DNA of 50,515 bases. It comes from an uncultured Bacteroidales bacterium (GTDB lineage: Bacteria > Bacteroidota > Bacteroidia > Bacteroidales > UBA932). Below the pieces are notes generated by a model. The model worked only from the letters and a program-made list of their open reading frames with translations. It ran no database searches and was not told where the DNA came from. Of this stretch, positions 18,001 to 26,247 are shown piece after piece. Position 1 is the stretch's first letter. Each line of letters starts with the position of its first letter. The position numbers were made by a program, and so were the translations under genes. The stretch is from the NCBI GenBank assembly GCA_900319375.1, contig ONOI01000026.1, positions 1-50,515 of the forward strand, given 5' to 3'.

Positions 18001-18822
18001 ATGCAAAACAACACAGGTATTCCTAGGGCTTTCTTCAAGTTCCCTGCCCAGATAGTTCATTTCGTGGGCCTGCCGGTCTATTTCCTGCTTTTTATGCTGA
18101 TCTACAGGCCGGCCGGTATAGTAGAATTTCTAGATGCCGGAGCGATGGTCCTCGAGTTCAATGTAACTATCCTCTCGACTATTCTCCTGCTTATTCTTGT
18201 AGGAACTCGTCTCGCCTTCTTCTTTTTGAGGAAGAAGATGAATCCTACCTACCTTTCATACTCCGCCTGGTGTATCCTTGAGGTATTCCTCTTCGCCTGT
18301 TTCGGAGCTATGTTCATGGCCCTTATGACTATCGGCCGCGAACAGTACAGCTTTTTCTTTGCTCTGACACGCTGTCTGGTAGATTTCTTCGGAGTACTGG
18401 TATCCCCCTACCTCATTATCGAGATGGGAACTATAATCTACGCGAAGAACCGCGAAGTAACAGAGACCGCCACAGACGACAACCTTATCCGCTTCAAGGA
18501 TTCAAACCAGAAGCTCAAGCTTGCGGTCGCAGTCTCTTCCCTTCTTTATGTAGAAGCTAACGAGAACTATGTAAATATAGTCTACTTAGACGGCGAAAGC
18601 GTAAAGAAATATCAGCTTCGCTCTTCGATGAAGCGTCTTGAAGACATGCTCCACAAACAGGGTCTCCAGCGCTGCCAGCGGGCTTTCTTCGTCAATCCGG
18701 CCCACGTAACAGTTCTCAGGAAGGACTCCGCAGGCTTCGTCTTCGCAGACCTCGATACCCCGGGTACTCCTCCTATTCCGGTCTCCAAGACTTATTACGA
18801 TTCGCTGGCGGCATTGCTCTAA
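18001..18822 (+). CDS. Membrane-anchored LytTR-family transcriptional regulator
   Basis: 273 residues. Four N-terminal membrane helices (about 18-38, 50-73, 87-110, 121-145) carry no recognised ligand domain. The C-terminal 100 residues are a LytTR DNA-binding domain: LLYVEANENYVNIVYLDGES, KYQLRSSMKRLEDML, FFVNPAHVTVLRKD and PVSKTYYDSL. Such proteins probably sense a signal in or at the membrane and act directly on DNA, with no histidine kinase needed. It is divergent from the lipoprotein operon and could regulate that shared region (inference). Its 3' end is part of a terminator. Confidence 0.9.
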   Translation: MQNNTGIPRAFFKFPAQIVHFVGLPVYFLLFMLIYRPAGIVEFLDAGAMVLEFNVTILSTILLLILVGTRLAFFFLRKKMNPTYLSYSAWCILEVFLFACFGAMFMALMTIGREQYSFFFALTRCLVDFFGVLVSPYLIIEMGTIIYAKNREVTETATDDNLIRFKDSNQKLKLAVAVSSLLYVEANENYVNIVYLDGESVKKYQLRSSMKRLEDMLHKQGLQRCQRAFFVNPAHVTVLRKDSAGFVFADLDTPGTPPIPVSKTYYDSLAALL

Positions 18823-18845
18823 CAAAGCCGCCAGCTTCTTTTTTC
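18804..18845 (+). terminator. Terminator overlapping the LytTR stop codon
   Basis: GCTGGCGGC (18804-18812) pairs perfectly with GCCGCCAGC (18827-18835), followed by TTCTTTTTT. The 5' arm is coding and the TAA is in the loop. Confidence 0.85.
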
Positions 18846-18856
18846 GATTCAGAGTA

Positions 18857-19537
18857 TTACTGAGTTCTGATGCTGCCGATTCCGTTTACTGAAGGACGGA
18901 TGCTGGCAGCCTCGAGCTGGGTAGCGTCGATGTCGCCGGCGCCGTTGATCGTGAGCCTTGCACTGTCGACCCTGCCGCCTACATTGACATCGCCGGCGCC
19001 GTTCATGGTTACCTCGAGAGATGTGGCCCTGAGGCCGCTGAGTTCCAGGTCTGCCGCTCCGTTACACCTTACGGTAACGTTTGTTGCGTCGAGGCCCGCG
19101 ATATCCAGATCGCCCGCGCCGTTCAGAGTGAGGGAGAAATCGCCCGTGGAGCGGATTCCGTGTTTACACTCCATATCTACCGCACCGTTGATGTTCAGGG
19201 CAGAAAGGACATCGGAAGTGACATAGATCTTAGTGTTCTTGAAAGAACGGATCCTCTTGTCGTCTGTCTTGATAGTGACGCTGCCGTATGCGTCCTGATC
19301 CACTACGATATGGTTCATGTATTTCTCGCTGGCCACGATGACTATCTTGGGGGCGCCCAGCTCGTAAACCACATCGCAGGGGATGTTGATGGTAAGTTCG
19401 TCGAAAGGAAGGACTTCAACCGTACGGGTCTGAGTCTCGGAACTTCCAATCAGTTCTCCGCTGTTCGATCCTGATACAGTAAAGTTGCAAGAGGTAAGGG
19501 TGGCGATCATTATAGCCGCCGTTATAAACATTTTCAT
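18857..19537 (-). CDS. DUF2807 (head-GIN-type) lipoprotein
   Basis: 226 residues with a short lipoprotein signal (MKMFITAAIMIATLTSC, Cys17). From residue 40 on it is a repetitive beta protein: FDELTINIPCDVVYELG, then LNINGAVDMECK, LTLNGAGDLDIAGL, VRCNGAADLELSGL, VTMNGAGDVNVGG and LTINGAGDIDAT. The NGAGD-type rungs give a beta-helix typical of DUF2807 (putative auto-transporter adhesin head GIN domain). Function is unproven. Its ATG overlaps the GntR stop by 4 bp (ATGA), so it is coupled to the regulator. Confidence 0.88.
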   Translation of the reverse strand: MKMFITAAIMIATLTSCNFTVSGSNSGELIGSSETQTRTVEVLPFDELTINIPCDVVYELGAPKIVIVASEKYMNHIVVDQDAYGSVTIKTDDKRIRSFKNTKIYVTSDVLSALNINGAVDMECKHGIRSTGDFSLTLNGAGDLDIAGLDATNVTVRCNGAADLELSGLRATSLEVTMNGAGDVNVGGRVDSARLTINGAGDIDATQLEAASIRPSVNGIGSIRTQ

Positions 19538-19869
19538 ATCAATTCTTTAAGGTTGATGCCAAGAAGGTTGGCGCGTTTTACAAATTCGGGTAATTCTTCG
19601 GTTATGAACTTCTGTTTCTCAGTCTTGAGGATGGCGTCTTTAGCGTCTTCGCAGACAAAGAAGCCTATTCCTCTTTTCTGGAAGATGACGCCGCGGTCTG
19701 TAAGTTCATCGTAGGAGCGGGCTACCGTGTTGGGGTTTACGCCTATTGTCGCGCCCCACTCCCGGACTGAAGGGATACGCCCCCCAGCCTCCAGTTTTCC
19801 GGAGAGAATCTGTTCGCAGATTCCGTCCGCTATCTGAATGTAGATAGGTTTATTCTCGTTGAATTCCAT
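19534..19869 (-). CDS. GntR-family regulator, YtrA type
   Basis: 111 residues. An N-terminal winged HTH (KPIYIQIADGICEQILSGKL, GGRIPSVREWGATIGVNPNT, VARSYDELTDRGVI, FQKRGIGFFV) is followed by only about 35 residues instead of a large effector domain, which defines the YtrA subfamily. YtrA repressors sit in operons with ABC transporters, as here, and respond to cell-envelope stress in Gram-positives; the ligand in Bacteroidetes is unknown. It probably binds the GTGTA/TACAC dyad at 21524-21545 in front of its own operon. Gap to the permease gene is 5 bp. Confidence 0.9.
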   Translation of the reverse strand: MEFNENKPIYIQIADGICEQILSGKLEAGGRIPSVREWGATIGVNPNTVARSYDELTDRGVIFQKRGIGFFVCEDAKDAILKTEKQKFITEELPEFVKRANLLGINLKELI

Positions 19870-19874
19870 AGCTA

Positions 19875-20690
19875 CTAATGTTTTACGGTACGCAGACGCA
19901 GATAGCTGAGTCCCATCAGAATCGCAACCTCAATATAAAGTACAGTCTCTCCGAAGACGATGATCTTACGGGCTGCGGTCTCGGGATCTTCGTCGAACAT
20001 CCTCAGAAAGACATTGGCGTCCTGATCCATAAATGCTCCGGCAGCCACCGACATCGCTGTAGAAATGATAATAGACAGTGCGAACAGAGCCAGGATAGTC
20101 TTACCTACCTTTCCTTTCTTGAAGATCATCGCGCCAAGGAGGAAGAAAAGGACGGAAGAAGCCCAGTTGCCCCAGGCGACACCTGTAAATCCTATTTTCA
20201 TACCATCGGGGATTTCGATCTCCGAGATTATCTTGTCAAAGGGCATCTTTACGATAGGGGTACCGAAGGAATTGGGGAAAATAAGCCCCATCAGGGTATC
20301 CGAGCCCAGGTAAAGAGCGCTGAGACAGAACGGAGCGGCCAGACACAGAATTACCATCATCGAGAGCCATTTCTCAAAGGTGGATGCGGGGAGCATCAGG
20401 AAGGAAGAGCCGGCGCGTTTGTCGGTGATGGAGCCATATCCCTTGATAGGAAAAGCGATGCAGGCTACTGCAAGGCAGACAGCTCCTGAAACGAATCTCA
20501 TCGGCATTATAGCGTCATTGTTCATCATAAGATGTCCCGAGAAAATAAGCGAGAACAGTTCGGACACCACAAAAACGATAGCCGGGAGAAGTCCGAGGAC
20601 GATAAGGCTCAGACCGAAGTTGTTCCAGGCGTTTTCAAGGTCATAGCAGAAATACTTGCCGAACCTTTTGGGAGAAAATACATTATTCAT
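19875..20690 (-). CDS. ABC transporter membrane subunit (unclassified)
   Basis: 271 residues with about six membrane helices (about 26-46, 70-92, 105-125, 168-185, 195-218, 245-263). No recognisable permease motif, but the position between the ATPase (8 bp overlap) and the YtrA-type regulator (5 bp) makes it the membrane partner of that ATPase, as in ytr-like operons. The segment SSFLMLPASTFEKWLSMM is a feature often seen in Bacteroidetes ABC-2-like membrane subunits. Substrate unknown. Confidence 0.75.
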   Translation of the reverse strand: MNNVFSPKRFGKYFCYDLENAWNNFGLSLIVLGLLPAIVFVVSELFSLIFSGHLMMNNDAIMPMRFVSGAVCLAVACIAFPIKGYGSITDKRAGSSFLMLPASTFEKWLSMMVILCLAAPFCLSALYLGSDTLMGLIFPNSFGTPIVKMPFDKIISEIEIPDGMKIGFTGVAWGNWASSVLFFLLGAMIFKKGKVGKTILALFALSIIISTAMSVAAGAFMDQDANVFLRMFDEDPETAARKIIVFGETVLYIEVAILMGLSYLRLRTVKH

Positions 20691-21513
20691 GGCTGAATAT
20701 TCCTTTTACAAGTTCTTTGTTGTTGTGTACTGCGTTGAAGAGAGCTTCAACATTGACCTTGCTGTCCTTGCCGGTAGTGTTCGGATAGACCTGGATAAAG
20801 CCTCCGGGGAGCTGCTCTGCATAGAGAGCGCCGGGCTGGATCTGGGTTCCGTAGTCGAAGAAGAGCTTCGAGCTGATTTCTTCGATAGAGGCGTTAAGAA
20901 GAACATCGCAGCGGTCGAGGATGACGATAGGATCGATGACGTTCTCGAGATCGCGCACCTGATGGGTGCTGATGACGATGATCGAATCTTCGCGGGTGTA
21001 CTTCATAATAGCCGCGCGGAACTGCGACTTCGAGGGAATGTCGAGGCCGTTTGTGGGCTCGTCCATCAGAAGGTAGCGGGTTCCCGCCGCGAGAGCGAAG
21101 GCGATGTAGGCCTTCTTGAGCTGGCCGGCAGACATCGCGTTCATCTTCTGGCTGCCATCGGTCTCGAACTCCTTCATTATATTAATATAGGTGTCGAAGT
21201 TGAAGTTCGGCCAGAATTTTCCGGTAGACTTAGCCCACCTGTCGGCGGTAGTGTTCAGAGGAGCCACCTCATCGGGGAGGTAGTAGATGTTCTCCAGGAA
21301 AGAAGGCTGTCTTTTGTACGGATCTGCTCCGTCTGCGACGATGATTCCCTCCTGGGGTTTCTTGAGACCGCAGAGCAGAGTAAGGAGAGTAGTCTTGCCG
21401 ACTCCGTTCTCTCCGAGAAGGCCGTAGATCTTCCCTTCCTCAAGCTTCATCGTAATGTTGTTCAGTACGTTCTTGGGACCGTAGCTGAAGGCCAAATTGT
21501 TAATCTCGATCAT
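20683..21513 (-). CDS. ABC transporter ATP-binding protein
   Basis: 276 residues. Walker A GLLGENGVGKTTLL (about 33-46), Q-loop region CGLKKPQEG, signature MSAGQLKKAYIAFALA and Walker B RYLLMDEPTNGLD, then the H-loop ISTHQVRDLE. The signature SAGQ instead of LSGGQ is a common variant in this class. First gene of the operon ATPase-permease-GntR-DUF2807, with start at 21513 about 30 bases after the predicted transcription start. Confidence 0.93.
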   Translation of the reverse strand: MIEINNLAFSYGPKNVLNNITMKLEEGKIYGLLGENGVGKTTLLTLLCGLKKPQEGIIVADGADPYKRQPSFLENIYYLPDEVAPLNTTADRWAKSTGKFWPNFNFDTYINIMKEFETDGSQKMNAMSAGQLKKAYIAFALAAGTRYLLMDEPTNGLDIPSKSQFRAAIMKYTREDSIIVISTHQVRDLENVIDPIVILDRCDVLLNASIEEISSKLFFDYGTQIQPGALYAEQLPGGFIQVYPNTTGKDSKVNVEALFNAVHNNKELVKGIFSHE

Positions 21514-21523
21514 ATCTTTTTAT

Positions 21524-21545
21524 GTGTATTAGTTTAATAGTACAC
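21524..21545 (-). promoter_or_regulatory. Probable YtrA-type operator
   Basis: GTGTA (21524-21528) and TACAC (21541-21545) flank a 12-bp centre that is itself dyadic (TA...TA). On the minus strand it reads AGTGTA-N12-TACACA. That is close to the AGTGTA-N13-TACACT element known for Bacillus YtrA. It covers the predicted start point of the ABC operon, ideal for repression. Confidence 0.6.
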
Positions 21546-21547
21546 TG

Positions 21548-21555
21548 CAAAGGTA
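21548..21555 (-). promoter_or_regulatory. -7 box of ABC/GntR operon
   Basis: CAAAGGTA reads TACCTTTG on the minus strand. Transcription would start near 21541, inside the operator, giving a leader of about 28 bases. Confidence 0.65.
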
Positions 21556-21611
21556 CGACGATTTTTTTAATTTGCAAGAATACAACAAAAAAAATATTAA
21601 AAATATTTTCC

Positions 21612-21619
21612 TATCTTTG
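21612..21619 (+). promoter_or_regulatory. -7 box of fimbrillin/two-component operon (leaderless)
   Basis: TATCTTTG, 6 bp before the ATG at 21626. The upstream 40 bp are very A-rich, which may act like an UP element. Confidence 0.7.
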
Positions 21620-21625
21620 GTCCTA

Positions 21626-22714
21626 ATGAAAGCACTATCACTGAAACCCCTGGCACTCCTCGCCTTCGTGGCGCTGGCTCTAAGCTCATGTACCCTTGAT
21701 TTGGATACTCCGGATTCCGATAACGGTACCGGTAAGAGAAAGATCTCATTCCCCGTCAAGGTCACCCGCGACGGACAAGCAATTCCGGAAGGAGCTATCA
21801 CAAAAACTAAAGGAGACATCTACGAAAGCGAAGACAGAATCGCTACTATGGATAAATCCCGCTCCTTCGGTCTGGTAGGAGTAGACTTCGAGACAGGTAC
21901 CCTTATCCTCGACAATGAAGCAGTCGGAACGGTAAGCGGACAATATCAGGGTTTCTTCGATAAAGGTCTTTGGGATATCCCTACAGTAGTTTCTTTCAGT
22001 GCGTATTACCCCCACGTAGCCAATCTTATCTACGGAGACGAATATGCTACGTACAGCATCCCGTTCAGCAATGCGGATACAGAGGCCGGCCCGCTCGTTT
22101 CGAAGACGGTCCAGAGCGCTCTTGATCAGCTGAATATGGTCCCGCTCGAGTTCCAACACATTACAAACGATATCGGCTTCAAGATCTGCGATGTTACCGT
22201 AGATCCCGCCCTTCAGGGTCTTATCCACCTCCGCAGGGTAGTTGCTACCAAAATTGCCTCCGCCGGTATCTTTGTCAACGACATCCAGGCCGGAGACGGC
22301 TTCTGGCACCGCCGTGGTTATTACCGCGACGAGCTCGTCTTCGAAGGAGACGCTAAGGTCGGAGTGGGAATGGAGAACGAATTGTTCATAGGTAAAAACG
22401 CCCTCGTCCCCCGTATGGCAGACAGCTATCGCTTCTACGCTATCCCGGACGAAATCGTGATGGGGAAACAGTGTGTAGAAGTGACTTACGACGTAGAAGA
22501 GTTCACCCTCAACGGCTTTACCTACGGCGCCCTTACGAACCAGAAAGCCAATTATATGCTTTACGGCATTCTTCCGGACAACGTGATGGCCTACGGAAGG
22601 CAGTACACCTTCCACCTCGGCCTCGATACAGGAAAACTCTATAAGGAAATCACCTTCGACGCAACTGTAAGCGACTGGGAGACCAAGATCTACGAGAACA
22701 ACGACGAATTCTAG
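21626..22714 (+). CDS. Fimbrillin-family (Mfa1/FimA-like) lipoprotein
   Basis: 362 residues from ATG at 21626; the longer frame from 21572 includes the promoter. The lipoprotein signal is LLAFVALALSSCTLD (Cys about 21). Fimbrillin-like features are SFSAYYPHV, VPLEFQHITNDIGFKICDV, the late RQYTFHLGLDTGKLYKEITF and a final TVSDWETK, which match the two beta-sandwich halves of Bacteroidales type V pilins and their anchors. It could be a pilin, tip or anchor subunit, or a stand-alone surface sensor partner. It lies 7 bp before the histidine kinase gene and is surely co-transcribed. Confidence 0.75.
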   Translation: MKALSLKPLALLAFVALALSSCTLDLDTPDSDNGTGKRKISFPVKVTRDGQAIPEGAITKTKGDIYESEDRIATMDKSRSFGLVGVDFETGTLILDNEAVGTVSGQYQGFFDKGLWDIPTVVSFSAYYPHVANLIYGDEYATYSIPFSNADTEAGPLVSKTVQSALDQLNMVPLEFQHITNDIGFKICDVTVDPALQGLIHLRRVVATKIASAGIFVNDIQAGDGFWHRRGYYRDELVFEGDAKVGVGMENELFIGKNALVPRMADSYRFYAIPDEIVMGKQCVEVTYDVEEFTLNGFTYGALTNQKANYMLYGILPDNVMAYGRQYTFHLGLDTGKLYKEITFDATVSDWETKIYENNDEF

Positions 22715-22721
22715 AGCCGGG

Positions 22722-24629
22722 ATGAAAAAGATTCTCCTAGCCATCTTTGTGCTGCTCACGTTCTGTGCGTGGGCAGCTCCTGTTACTGAGAAGAACAATC
22801 CTCTCGGGATAGACAATACCTGCTACGTACTGTATCAGGAAGTGGAAAAACAGCTGGGAAAGGATGGTTTCACCGCAGCGGCTGATTTGTTCCTGCAGGC
22901 CGCTACCGCTAAAAAAGACGACAAAGCCCTCGTCATATACTACGTTGAGCAGCTAAAAGACCTCATCGTGCGCCCCCTGTCCGAGGGCAGCGACGCCAGA
23001 GTCGACGAAATGCGCGAACGCCTCAAACAGGTAGCAAGGGAAAAGAATCAGCCGTACTATTTCTACTACTCCTACCAGCTTTCTCAGGAGTATTACACTA
23101 AACACGGCGAGTCCTACCGGGCCCTTCTCCTCCTTCAGGAGATGCAGAACCACGCCCTCGCAGACGACGATGCCTACGGAATCTGGACCAGCTCAAAGTA
23201 TCTGGCAGACATCTACATCCGCAACAACGACTACGTAAGCGCGAAGCCTCACCTCCTTCAGGCAATCAGACTCTATAACACTACATCGGACGAATCTATC
23301 CGGCGCGAGTCCCCTACCCGCCTGTATTGCGATCTGGCAGATACTTACCCCATCGCCTCAGACTCCGTAAGAATCAATGTCGCCCTCGCGCGCAGAAACG
23401 CAAAATTCCACCTCGACTCCCTGCGTTGTACATACTACGACCTCCGCCTTGCGGCTCTGGACAACGATATGGAGAAATACCTGGAGCTTCGCGAAATCTG
23501 CAAGAACGACCCTCAGTTCCCTACCATCACCCGAAATTCGAGGATGTTCTTCTCGCTTATCGACGCCTGCCTCGACGGCTCCATTATACAGAGGGAGGAT
23601 GAAATCTACCATCTCGCTACTATCCGAGAGATGAAGGTTATCGCCAATCTCTGCGAGAACTGGGGCCACAAAGAGTTCGCATTCAATGTTGAGAAGAAGC
23701 TGGTCAACCTGATGGAGGCCCTTATCTCCGACACCAACCTCTCCCGTATCACCGAACTCGACGTGACGATGGGAAAAGCCGCCCTCAATGCGGAACTGGT
23801 CTCTAAGGAGCAGCAGCTCTCACGAGTCTCAAGACTTGTTTCTTTCCTTCTGGCTATCGTCTTGTTCGTCACTGCCCTGCTCTCGCTCATCCACATCCAC
23901 CAGCTCAAGAAAGCGAACCAGCAGGTAATTCTGGCCAATGCCGCAAAAACCCGCTTCGTCCAGAATATGAGCCACGAAGTCCGTACTCCGCTGAACGCCA
24001 TCGTTGGTTTTTCGCAGCTTCTCGCCCTGCCGGACGGAAGCCTTACACCGGAAGAGAAAGAAGAATTCTCCGGCCACATAGTCAACAATACGAAGATGCT
24101 GACCATGCTCCTCGACGATATCCTCAACGCATCTTCGATGGACAAAGGAGAATACCGCATTACCTACGAAGAGGGCGAAAAGAACTTCATGTGTCTGGCA
24201 GCCATCTCCAGCGCCGAACACCGTCTTCAGCCCGGAGTTAAGATGTATTACGTCCCCGAAGAGGAGGAGCCCTTCACTTTCAGGACTGATCCAAGACGTG
24301 TGCAGCAGATTCTGATCAACCTCCTTACCAACTCCTGCAAACACACCACAGAGGGTGAAATCAAGCTTGCGAGCTCGCTCGCCGAGAATCCCGGCTTTGT
24401 CACTTTCTCCGTTACCGATACCGGCTCCGGAGTCCCTGCCGACCAGGCCGAGAAGATATTCGAACGCTTTACGAAACTCAACGAATTCGTACAGGGGACA
24501 GGCCTCGGCCTGAGCATCTGCCGCGATATCGCGACAAGAATGGGCGCGCAGGTACGGCTGGATACGGCTCATACCGGTCCGGGCGCCCGCTTCGTTTTTA
24601 TTGTCCCCATCAACCCTGAAGAAAAATGA
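22722..24629 (+). CDS. TPR-sensor histidine kinase
   Basis: 635 residues. Signal peptide (MKKILLAIFVLLTFCAWA), a periplasmic alpha-helical TPR-like sensor (about 30-365), one membrane helix (about 372-393), HisKA with phospho-acceptor His418 in NMSHEVRTPLN, and HATPase_c with N-box NLLTNSCKHT, G1 VTDTGSGVP and G2 GTGLGLSICRDIA. It has no receiver of its own, so a separate regulator must receive the phosphate; the receiver-only gene at 25828 is the obvious candidate. Its stop overlaps the next start by 4 bp (ATGA). The sensor domain is clearly related to that of the next gene. Confidence 0.93.
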   Translation: MKKILLAIFVLLTFCAWAAPVTEKNNPLGIDNTCYVLYQEVEKQLGKDGFTAAADLFLQAATAKKDDKALVIYYVEQLKDLIVRPLSEGSDARVDEMRERLKQVAREKNQPYYFYYSYQLSQEYYTKHGESYRALLLLQEMQNHALADDDAYGIWTSSKYLADIYIRNNDYVSAKPHLLQAIRLYNTTSDESIRRESPTRLYCDLADTYPIASDSVRINVALARRNAKFHLDSLRCTYYDLRLAALDNDMEKYLELREICKNDPQFPTITRNSRMFFSLIDACLDGSIIQREDEIYHLATIREMKVIANLCENWGHKEFAFNVEKKLVNLMEALISDTNLSRITELDVTMGKAALNAELVSKEQQLSRVSRLVSFLLAIVLFVTALLSLIHIHQLKKANQQVILANAAKTRFVQNMSHEVRTPLNAIVGFSQLLALPDGSLTPEEKEEFSGHIVNNTKMLTMLLDDILNASSMDKGEYRITYEEGEKNFMCLAAISSAEHRLQPGVKMYYVPEEEEPFTFRTDPRRVQQILINLLTNSCKHTTEGEIKLASSLAENPGFVTFSVTDTGSGVPADQAEKIFERFTKLNEFVQGTGLGLSICRDIATRMGAQVRLDTAHTGPGARFVFIVPINPEEK

Positions 24630-25831
24630 AACGCCTGGTTTCCATCGCCGTATTGATCTGCTCGACTCTGATCTCAGCGTTCGCGCAGAATAACCCGTAC
24701 TCCATAGACGACACCTGCTACGAGTACTTTAAGATGGCAGATAAACTGGTAGCGGATACCAACACAGACGCCTTCGAGATAGCCAACAACGCGCTTCTTA
24801 AAAGAGCCCAGGAAGTCGGAGACGAAAAAGCCCGTACGATTTTCTACGTAGAGAAACTCAAGCGTGTTATCCGTTTTGCCCGTATTGAAGAAGACCATCA
24901 GATCGGAAATGAGATGGTCGAAAAACAGCGCCGCGAGACTCAGAATGTATCCCGGGAGACAGGCTTCCTTCAGTATTTTTACTACGCTCAGACCATTGTA
25001 CAGACCTACTATATAAACACCCGCCAGGAAATCCACGCAATGGCCCTGCTTCGGGAGATGATGGACATCGCATCCCGGGAACAGAACGAGTATGGTCTCT
25101 GGCAGAGCAACATCTACATTGCCGTCCTCTACCAGCGCCAGAACGATATAATCAACGCCCGTAAACATACCCGCAACGCTATTGAGATCTACGACAATTC
25201 ATCGGATCCTACCATCCGCAGACAAAGCATTACCCGCCAGTGTTGCGACCTCGCTGACTTTTATCACGAAAACCCTGACTCAGCAAGGTTCTTTATAAGA
25301 AAAGCCGAGGAGACTTCCCTGACCCACGTCGATACGCTGCGCTTCCGCTACTACAAGGCTCTTTTCGCTGCCTTGGATAAAGACACAGAAACATACTCCA
25401 AACACCGCGACTTCTGCCTCTCGGATCAATTCATGGAGGACATGGTTGTCGGCAGCACTAATGTTCTCGCCTACGTCGATGCTATCCTGACAAAAGCTCC
25501 CTTCGAAGCAGTCGTTCCTCTCGCTCAACGGGTAACATCCCGCCCAAGCATGCTCTACAGTAGGAATCTTGCTCTCGCATACAATCGCGAGGATGTCGCA
25601 GGATTGATAGGCTCGATAATAATCGCGACCCTTTACCATGACCTCAGCGCCCTGAACGATATTAAAACCGAGGAGATGTCTGCGATAATTCACGACAGCC
25701 GCCTGAACCTTCAGATCGAGAGACAGAGAATGCAGCTTCTCGAGCTTTGGATTGCAATCGTCGTGATGACTGTAGCCCTTCTGGCTCTATTGATATACAT
25801 TGCTATAAAAAAGAACAAGAATAAACAATGA
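24626..25831 (+). CDS. Kinase-less paralogue of the TPR sensor
   Basis: 401 residues. The signal peptide (to about residue 20) and sensor part mirror the preceding kinase: NNPYSIDDTCYEYFKMADKL against NNPLGIDNTCYVLYQEVEKQ, and TIFYVEKLKRVI against VIYYVEQLKDLI. It ends right after its membrane helix (LWIAIVVMTVALLALLIYIA, about 372-392) with a short KKNKNKQ tail; HisKA and ATPase domains are missing. The end is not a visible frameshift, since the stop overlaps the next ATG by 4 bp as elsewhere in the operon. It may form heterodimers with the kinase and modulate its signal (inference). Confidence 0.85.
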   Translation: MKRLVSIAVLICSTLISAFAQNNPYSIDDTCYEYFKMADKLVADTNTDAFEIANNALLKRAQEVGDEKARTIFYVEKLKRVIRFARIEEDHQIGNEMVEKQRRETQNVSRETGFLQYFYYAQTIVQTYYINTRQEIHAMALLREMMDIASREQNEYGLWQSNIYIAVLYQRQNDIINARKHTRNAIEIYDNSSDPTIRRQSITRQCCDLADFYHENPDSARFFIRKAEETSLTHVDTLRFRYYKALFAALDKDTETYSKHRDFCLSDQFMEDMVVGSTNVLAYVDAILTKAPFEAVVPLAQRVTSRPSMLYSRNLALAYNREDVAGLIGSIIIATLYHDLSALNDIKTEEMSAIIHDSRLNLQIERQRMQLLELWIAIVVMTVALLALLIYIAIKKNKNKQ

Positions 25832-26247
25832 CCCCTCTCTACGCCCAGGACCACGACTACTCTAAGTACAACGTACTTGCCGTGGACGATATTCCGCTGA
25901 ACCTCATTCTGGTTCAGAAGATGCTTATGCGCTTCAATTTCAAGATGAGGACAGCCGCCAACGGACAGGCCGCTCTTGATGCCGTAGCCCAGCAGAAACC
26001 GGACCTCATCCTTCTCGACCTGATGATGCCGGGAATAGACGGCTTCGAAGTAATCCGCCGCCTGAGGGAGAACCCCGAGACTGCAGACATCAGGATAGTC
26101 ATCCTCAGCGCCCTCAACTCCAACGAGGACGTCGTCAAAGGCTACAATATGGGCGCAGATGACTTCATTATGAAACCCATCATAATGGAGAAACTTCTCA
26201 CTACCGTCATTACCCAGATTCAGATAGTCCAGTCCCGGGAGAAATGA
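25828..26247 (+). CDS. Single-domain response regulator (receiver only)
   Basis: 139 residues: one receiver domain and nothing else. Acidic pair D20/D21 (AVDDIPLN), phospho-acceptor D64 in ILLDLMMPGIDGFEV, Ser94 (VILSALNS) and Lys116 (FIMKPI). There is no DNA-binding or enzymatic output domain, so it must act by protein contact (like CheY/SpoFIDivK-type regulators) or relay phosphate onward. It is embedded with 4-bp overlaps on both sides between two kinase-less sensor genes. A short N-terminal extension (MTPLYAQDHDYSKY) precedes the fold. Confidence 0.92.
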   Translation: MTPLYAQDHDYSKYNVLAVDDIPLNLILVQKMLMRFNFKMRTAANGQAALDAVAQQKPDLILLDLMMPGIDGFEVIRRLRENPETADIRIVILSALNSNEDVVKGYNMGADDFIMKPIIMEKLLTTVITQIQIVQSREK

